Positions 59,101 through 64,000 of a DNA stretch of 64,000 nucleotides are shown piece by piece; the stretch's first letter is position 1, and each line of letters starts with the position of its first letter. A program made the position numbers and the translations under genes. The DNA is from Smittia aterrima. Lineage: Eukaryota > Arthropoda > Insecta > Diptera > Chironomidae. The stretch lies in assembly GCA_033063855.1 (NCBI GenBank), contig CP093830.1, forward strand, positions 3,410,854 through 3,474,853, in the 5' to 3' direction. Below the pieces are notes generated by a model. The model ran no database searches. It was not told the origin of the DNA and was given only the letters and a program-made list of their open reading frames with translations.

Positions 59101-62100
59101 CAACATAAATTTTCCCTCCGATGGAAATGGATGAGATTATAAATATTAAAAGAGCTCGAGAGTTTGCCAGAAGTTTTTCTTTTCCTTTATTTTTCGTTTG
59201 CTTTGAAAGGTGAGCGGAGGTTGAGAGATTGGGGGGAAGCGAGAGAGACAGAGAGAATATTGCGGGCGGCTTGGGGGAAAATCAAATTTACATGCTTCGA
59301 TGGTGCTATGATACCGCAAAATGGGAATTTGATTTATGAATGCGAAAATGCTTCTCTCTCACTTTATCCTTGTGTATTTAATTCATAAGCGCAAAAGTAA
59401 ATATGCCGTGTCGTAAACGACCTCACAAGACGAAGCTTGGAAATTTTCTTCATTTTAACATGAAAAGCGTTGGAAGAAGTGTAGGAGTGAGGTAAATAAA
59501 AATTATCTTTTTATTTATTCGTGTTTCGCTCTTCAAATAAGAAATTTCATCAGGAAATTTGCGGTGTCTCGCGACGAAACTTCTGAACATTTCCATGTGA
59601 AAATCCTTTATTCACGTTTCCTCTTTTCATTCCGACGACAAACAAAAAATGCACTCGATCCAAGTTAAAAGTCATCAAATATTAATCTTTGCTCGCTCGT
59701 TTTTTTTTCATCATCGAACGACGGAAAGCCATTGTTGCTTTCTATGATTAAAACTGTCGCCTTTCACATTCATGAATAAAAAGTCGGTAAATATTTTTCT
59801 CTCATGAAATCATCGCACAGTTCATTCATTCTTCTTTATGCAACCTCATCGTCTGTAGCGTGCATAAAAATAGTGGAAATTTTTATTTGAACAGGATGCT
59901 CCTTTGAAAGCGAATCGCAATGCTTCCCTCACCTGGAAAAATGCTTTTCTTCAAATTTCAAATTTATTTTCATCTAAAATAAACATGACACGTTCTCGAG
60001 GCACATTCGTTTCCCCTAGCGACTCACTTTTGCAGAAATAATTTGAATTTTTCTCCCGCTTCCTCTTCAACCGAGCTCAGCAGCAGGCGAAGCGCGAACG
60101 GGGAGGGTGGCGTCGCAGTCATAATAAATTCACGTTCCGTATAAATTCATATGAAAGTTGTACCACATTTTTTTGCTGTTGAATTCCAAATCCCCGTGTT
60201 TTCTCCTGCTCCTGCTCTTCAACATTCACATCGTGAGTCGGGATGAAGGAATTTGCATAAAAATTGCCGTTCACCGGAAACACACGTATTAGCCTCAGAA
60301 ACACATACACACACGCAAATCTAGCCCATTTCAATTTAGTTTCAGCCACATTCACAGCAGGCAAGCTTTCCACGTCCTGAGCTCGAGCAAATAAAAACAA
60401 AGTTGGGTCACTGGGAAGGAGAAAGATTCTTTCCCATCTCCATTTGGCAAAAATTTGCATTTTGTTCATTTTTTTTCTGTTTAACAAAGAGCATAGTAGG
60501 AAAATCTATTTGTTATCCTCGGTGGAAAACCTTTTTATGATTGTATTAAACCGGTCAAAGTGTAAATGGAGAAAGAGAAAATGGAAATTTAATTTAATTC
60601 TGTCACGACACTCTATCGTGTCCATTTCTCCTCCCGCAGATTAAATAATTGAACATGGCGGAAAACGAGTTTTTGTCTCGAGTAGATCATCGTTGTCTGT
60701 CTGTGAACGGAGGACTCACCTGTTTATGCATCTCGACATTTAATCCATACGACATCTCATAATACTGAAACGAGAGAGGGTAGAAAACATTATTACGATG
60801 AATTAAAAATCAAATGATGACGAACGACAAGCGTAACCGTGCAAATGGTTAAAATATTTACAGCTCACTTAACCTCCGAATAAAAGCTCAAATATCGTTT
60901 TCAATCCCATCGACATCTGCTTAAAAAAGGAGAAATCATTTAATTTTCAACCGGGAAAGTTGAAAACTCTTCACCCCCCGATTGACACGGTAATTGTATT
61001 TCAAATAACAACAACTCAAGGGTGAGACGACGCTCGCTAATGTGAAAATGTTTTATTTATTGTTTGATTCTCCCGCGCGCACTTCTCCCTCTTCGCCTCA
61101 CGTTTAAGCAGCTTTTGGCATTGAAAAAAATTATAGCCAATTAAAATTCAATTCCCCTCGTGTTCGTAGCGGAAAAAGTTTTCATCGTTTGGCGGAATTG
61201 AAATTGTAACATTGAATCGAGTTTGTCGGGGGGAGGGTGGGCAGCAAACTTTAAATGGAATCATCACACAATAACAACCCTCGCCGTTCGTTCTCTCATT
61301 GCTCCTCAAATGGCAATTTTTCCATTGTTGTCGATCATCATAAAGGCAGAGTTCGATATTCAATCTCATTTGAACAACTCTCTCGAGTTTCTTTTTTATT
61401 GTGTTTTACTCGACCCCAACGGCACTCGGTTATTTTTCATATCATTTGATTATTATTGCTGTTTGCACAATCGCTTCATTGCGATGAGGGTTGAAAGTAT
61501 GTGAACAGAAACGGAACTAAGCTGAGAACATTGAAGCATTTGTTCAATCACGTGCTGCTTTTTGGGTTTTTTTCTCCCTCGCACTCTCGACCTGAGCTCT
61601 CGAGAACTTTTAAATTTGTGAAGTCAACTGGCATATTCGTATCAAAAACAGGATCTAATTCTCGCCACCCTTGAAATTCCCAGCGTCGAGACAAATCGGG
61701 AAAAATGCTTCATTAAAATGCTTAATTTCATATAATTATTTAATCATCCTGGGGGAATAATTTCCTCCGGTTTCATGAATGGAAACGCGTGTCAATGCGG
61801 TGATCAAAATTTGCCTCCAACATTAATTATAGGACAGTTCAACCACAGAGCGGTTAAATGGAAAAACTAAATAAAATAAAAGGAATAAAATCCACCCACG
61901 CAAATTTATTCCTTTGATGAACACAAATCGTGTAATCTTCTGAAATTAGCGATGGCAGCCGCGTCTGAAAATGCTTCGTATGATGAGTATTTCAGATTTC
62001 TATCTGACGTTTTGGGGCGGAAACAACCGGGGGAACGAGGAAATGGAGTGAAAATTTCCATGTTCTCTCCGAGAATGAATAAAATATTTGTTTTATTAAA

Positions 62101-64000
62101 TTTGATATTTTTGCGTATAAAGCGCTCAGACATGCAAAGTTTCCTTCTTGCTCCTGCCTGCTTGCCTTGTTTGCTTGTTTTATTAAACAATTTCTACTCA
62201 CGAAGCGGAGAGCTCGATGAAACAGCAGCGACAATTTCCCAAATGGCAGTCACGATAAATTCAAACATGAACATTTCCGAAAAACTCCCACCCGCCCTGA
62301 CTCACTATCGCGGAATACTCTTTCGTTCGATATAGATCCACCCAACTCGAAGCTGGTGCGGCTCATGACAATTATTGAGTGAATAAATGACCGTGTTTTC
62401 AGTCAGTCCCCGTTTCTAATTGCCACCACTGAACGGGCGCCTAAACAAACTAAAAATTAGAGCGGGAAATGCTTGTAAATGCGGAGTCTAATTAATATTG
62501 TACAAGTAATCATTTATGCAATTTTTCTATGAATAGGATCGAATTGAATTGACATTCACTGAGAGCGAGAATTCGAAATGAAATTCATTTTTTATGGTGC
62601 ATCCCACATGAATTTAACATTTACAAGCGTGAACGTGAACATTTCCGCAGCCGCCAATTCTCGTCTCGCACGAAATGTAAAAGCGAAACGGCAGATTTAA
62701 GGCGTTTTCATGCAGCTTATGAAGAAAACATTGAGGTTCGAGGCGCATTGGCGTCGGAAGGGGATGAAATTGAGACATGTAAAGTGAATTCACACGACAT
62801 GCAACTCATAACATTTGTTAATAAAGTTGGGGGAGTGTGAATTGAACAGGCGCGCTCCTTTTCATTTGGATGGCTTCACAACGACCCGCTCCTTCACGGG
62901 TGATTGAATTCCAAACATGTAGAGTTACATACAAAACAAATAGATTGCATGTAGCATGCAATCGATACATGTAAGCTCATCGACGAGGAGGTTGAGGATT
63001 GAAGTTGATGGCTGCTCGGGTGTGAGGGAACGCTTGGCATTATTATCGGGACATACGCACACACAAAACTGGATTTCATTCACGCTCCAAAACCCATTAA
63101 TTTATTATAAATTCGACGATGGCGTGGACGTGTTAGAGGATGGAGTCGAAGGGTGGTGAGGCGAAACCACAAAACACATTACAATTTAATCGAAAAAAAA
63201 GTGCTCGAATGTGCGGTCGAGAAGTATACAACAATTTATTCTGCTCTCGCGCAAATGTGCTTCGTGTTCATATTTACCGCACTACAAAATGAGTTGCGAG
63301 CTTCTCGCGTGTTTCATTAGTCACATTGGGATGGGTTGGGTTGGATGGAGAAGGTTGTGAGCCATTCACAGTGAACAGTGGGTTGATAAAAGCTTTAATG
63401 AATGTAAAGTGTAACAATATAATCATGTTATTGAAATGGAAACACGAGCAACAGTTCATTATTTGATAATTTAATCGGATCGAGTTGTTTTCGATGTTGC
63501 GTCGGTAATTTATTGATGATTTATCGGGGTGAGGGCTTGTGATGGCTCGGTAATTTGATTTTAATATTTTAAAACTTTCGAACGGCTCAATCTCAAAAAT
63601 CTTTTTACACAACTTCCGTCGAGTAATTAATTAGAGTTTCTTCTTATTTTCCTTCTTCTTCTCCTCCTCTTTCCCTTCCCTTCATCTCTTGCCATTAACT
63701 TTTTCTCACTTTTCGGATGTTAATTAATCACTAAACAATTTCTCGAGCCCGCAAAAGGGTAAACAGCAGCAACAAAAAACATCGTTTCGGAGCAACTGAT
63801 AAGGCGGAAAGAACAGAAAGAATATGAAGAAGAAGACAAGGAGCGAGGGAGGAAAAGTTTATCGTCGAAGCGAATTATTTTGCTCGTTGGCAAACAACAA
63901 GAAAAAACCATTTAAAATGAAATCAGCCAAGAAAAATAATTCATCCTCCATCACCGAGAGGAAGAGAGATTCTTCGACGACAAAATCATAGAATGAACAA
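47194..64000 (-). CDS. gro: Groucho/TLE transcriptional corepressor, 5' end outside the window
   Basis: Exons on the - strand: 60764-60720, 54799-54662, 50583-50383, 50317-50207, 49382-49326, 48910-48725, 48664-48417, 48354-48105, 48041-47618, 47559-47360 and 47301-47194, all in frame. They cover the end of the Q tetramerisation domain (YYEMSYGLNVEMHKQ, then EIAKRLNALIGQLLPFLA), the GP region (Gly/Pro-rich), the CcN region (SDGEKSDQDLVVDIANE, with CK2-type serine), the Ser/Pro region and the complete WD40 propeller ending KKATVYEVMY. Groucho is recruited by Hairy-type, Runx, Engrailed and TCF factors and represses transcription through histone deacetylation. The first coding exons (upstream of YYEMSYG) are absent up to 64000, so the gene continues beyond the edge. 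Confidence 0.97.
50584..54661 (-). other. Long groucho intron between Q and GP exons
   Basis: 4.1 kb with no gene. It includes ATTAATGCAATTAAT (52072-52086), a homeodomain-type double site, directly beside a small inverted repeat CGACAC-CCCTA-GTGTCG (52087-52103). Base composition is less AT-rich than the array region, with G/A- and C/T-rich tracts near 53.1-53.7 kb. Likely to hold enhancers; that is inference. Confidence 0.5.
54800..60719 (-). other. Long groucho intron within the Q domain
   Basis: 5.9 kb. It contains a CT microsatellite (about 55709-55727) and many polypurine/polypyrimidine tracts. Open frames of up to 187 codons (55566-56129, - strand) lack domain character and are rejected. 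No RNA gene recognised. Confidence 0.5.
60765..64000 (-). other. 5' groucho intron, continuing off the window
   Basis: At least 3.2 kb of intron upstream of the YYEMSYG exon. It contains a perfect 9-bp inverted repeat GATTGCATG-TAG-CATGCAATC (62943-62963). No coding exon matching the preceding part of the Q domain was found before 64000. Confidence 0.5.
62943..62963. repeat. Short perfect inverted repeat in a groucho intron
   Basis: Nine-base arms GATTGCATG and CATGCAATC separated by TAG. Each arm contains a POU-octamer-like ATTGCAT. Directly after it comes ATCGATACATGTAAG with another CATG. It could be a dimeric transcription factor site or chance. Confidence 0.5.

Noticed and set aside
61952..62335. 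127-codon frame on + in the 5' groucho intron
   Set aside because: Overlaps equally long antisense frames, and no conserved motif or promoter is visible.
1..64000. tRNA, rRNA, CRISPR arrays, transposases and well-known fly microRNAs
   Set aside because: I looked by eye for tRNA B-box/cloverleaf signals, regular spacer-repeat arrays, reverse transcriptase or transposase motifs and a few familiar microRNA sequences and saw none. tRNAscan-SE, RepeatMasker and Infernal would be decisive.

Overview
The window reads as nuclear DNA of a nematoceran fly, most likely a non-biting midge (Chironomidae). It is AT-rich, most introns are 50-65 bp with GTAAGT/TTTCAG signals, genes are close together, and groucho, an Lpt/MLL3-4-type PHD gene, Noc2 and SEL1L/Hrd3 homologues are recognisable. 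The species is not identifiable from the sequence. All gene models are my own conceptual splicing; joined exon lengths were checked for reading frame.

Layout. 1-5771 (-): N-terminal half of a KMT2C/D (Lpt) chromatin protein with an extended PHD, six PHD fingers and an HMG box, running off the left edge. 6565-14259 (+): a tandem array of six five-exon (one four-exon) genes for about 185-residue four-span membrane proteins. 14588-18686: a rearranged block with an F-box/LRR gene, a MEK (Dsor1-type) retropseudogene fragment, a cytochrome b561 (CYB561D2-like) gene and broken copies of that gene. 18687-21041 (+): Noc2. 21042-30364: a long gene-poor stretch with two candidate promoter/first-exon pairs and, on the - strand, a 758-residue secreted acidic protein. 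30365-35514 (+): an SLC35F3/F4-type transporter. 36147-37247 (+): an internally repetitive, probably nuclear protein. 37873-39645 (+): an intracellular carboxylesterase. 39974-42351 (+): SEL1L/Hrd3 of ER-associated degradation. 42566-43056 (-): a small secreted protein. 43596-44479 (-): SRP receptor beta subunit. 45032-45934 (+): a secreted LRR protein. 47194-64000 (-): groucho, eleven exons visible, continuing off the right edge with long introns.

The genes do not form a pathway. Housekeeping genes (Noc2, SRP receptor beta, SEL1L, Lpt, groucho) are interspersed with lineage-specific ones (the tetraspan array, F-box/LRR, the repeat protein and the secreted proteins). The most unusual part is 14.5-18.5 kb: the last 41 codons of the F-box gene appear to be an antisense reading of a duplicated piece of the neighbouring cytochrome b561 gene, including what was its intron. 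A processed MEK fragment lies between the two. In the tetraspan array, one copy has lost an intron by a deletion that also removed two codons and a glycosylation sequon, and another copy looks like a gene-conversion mosaic.
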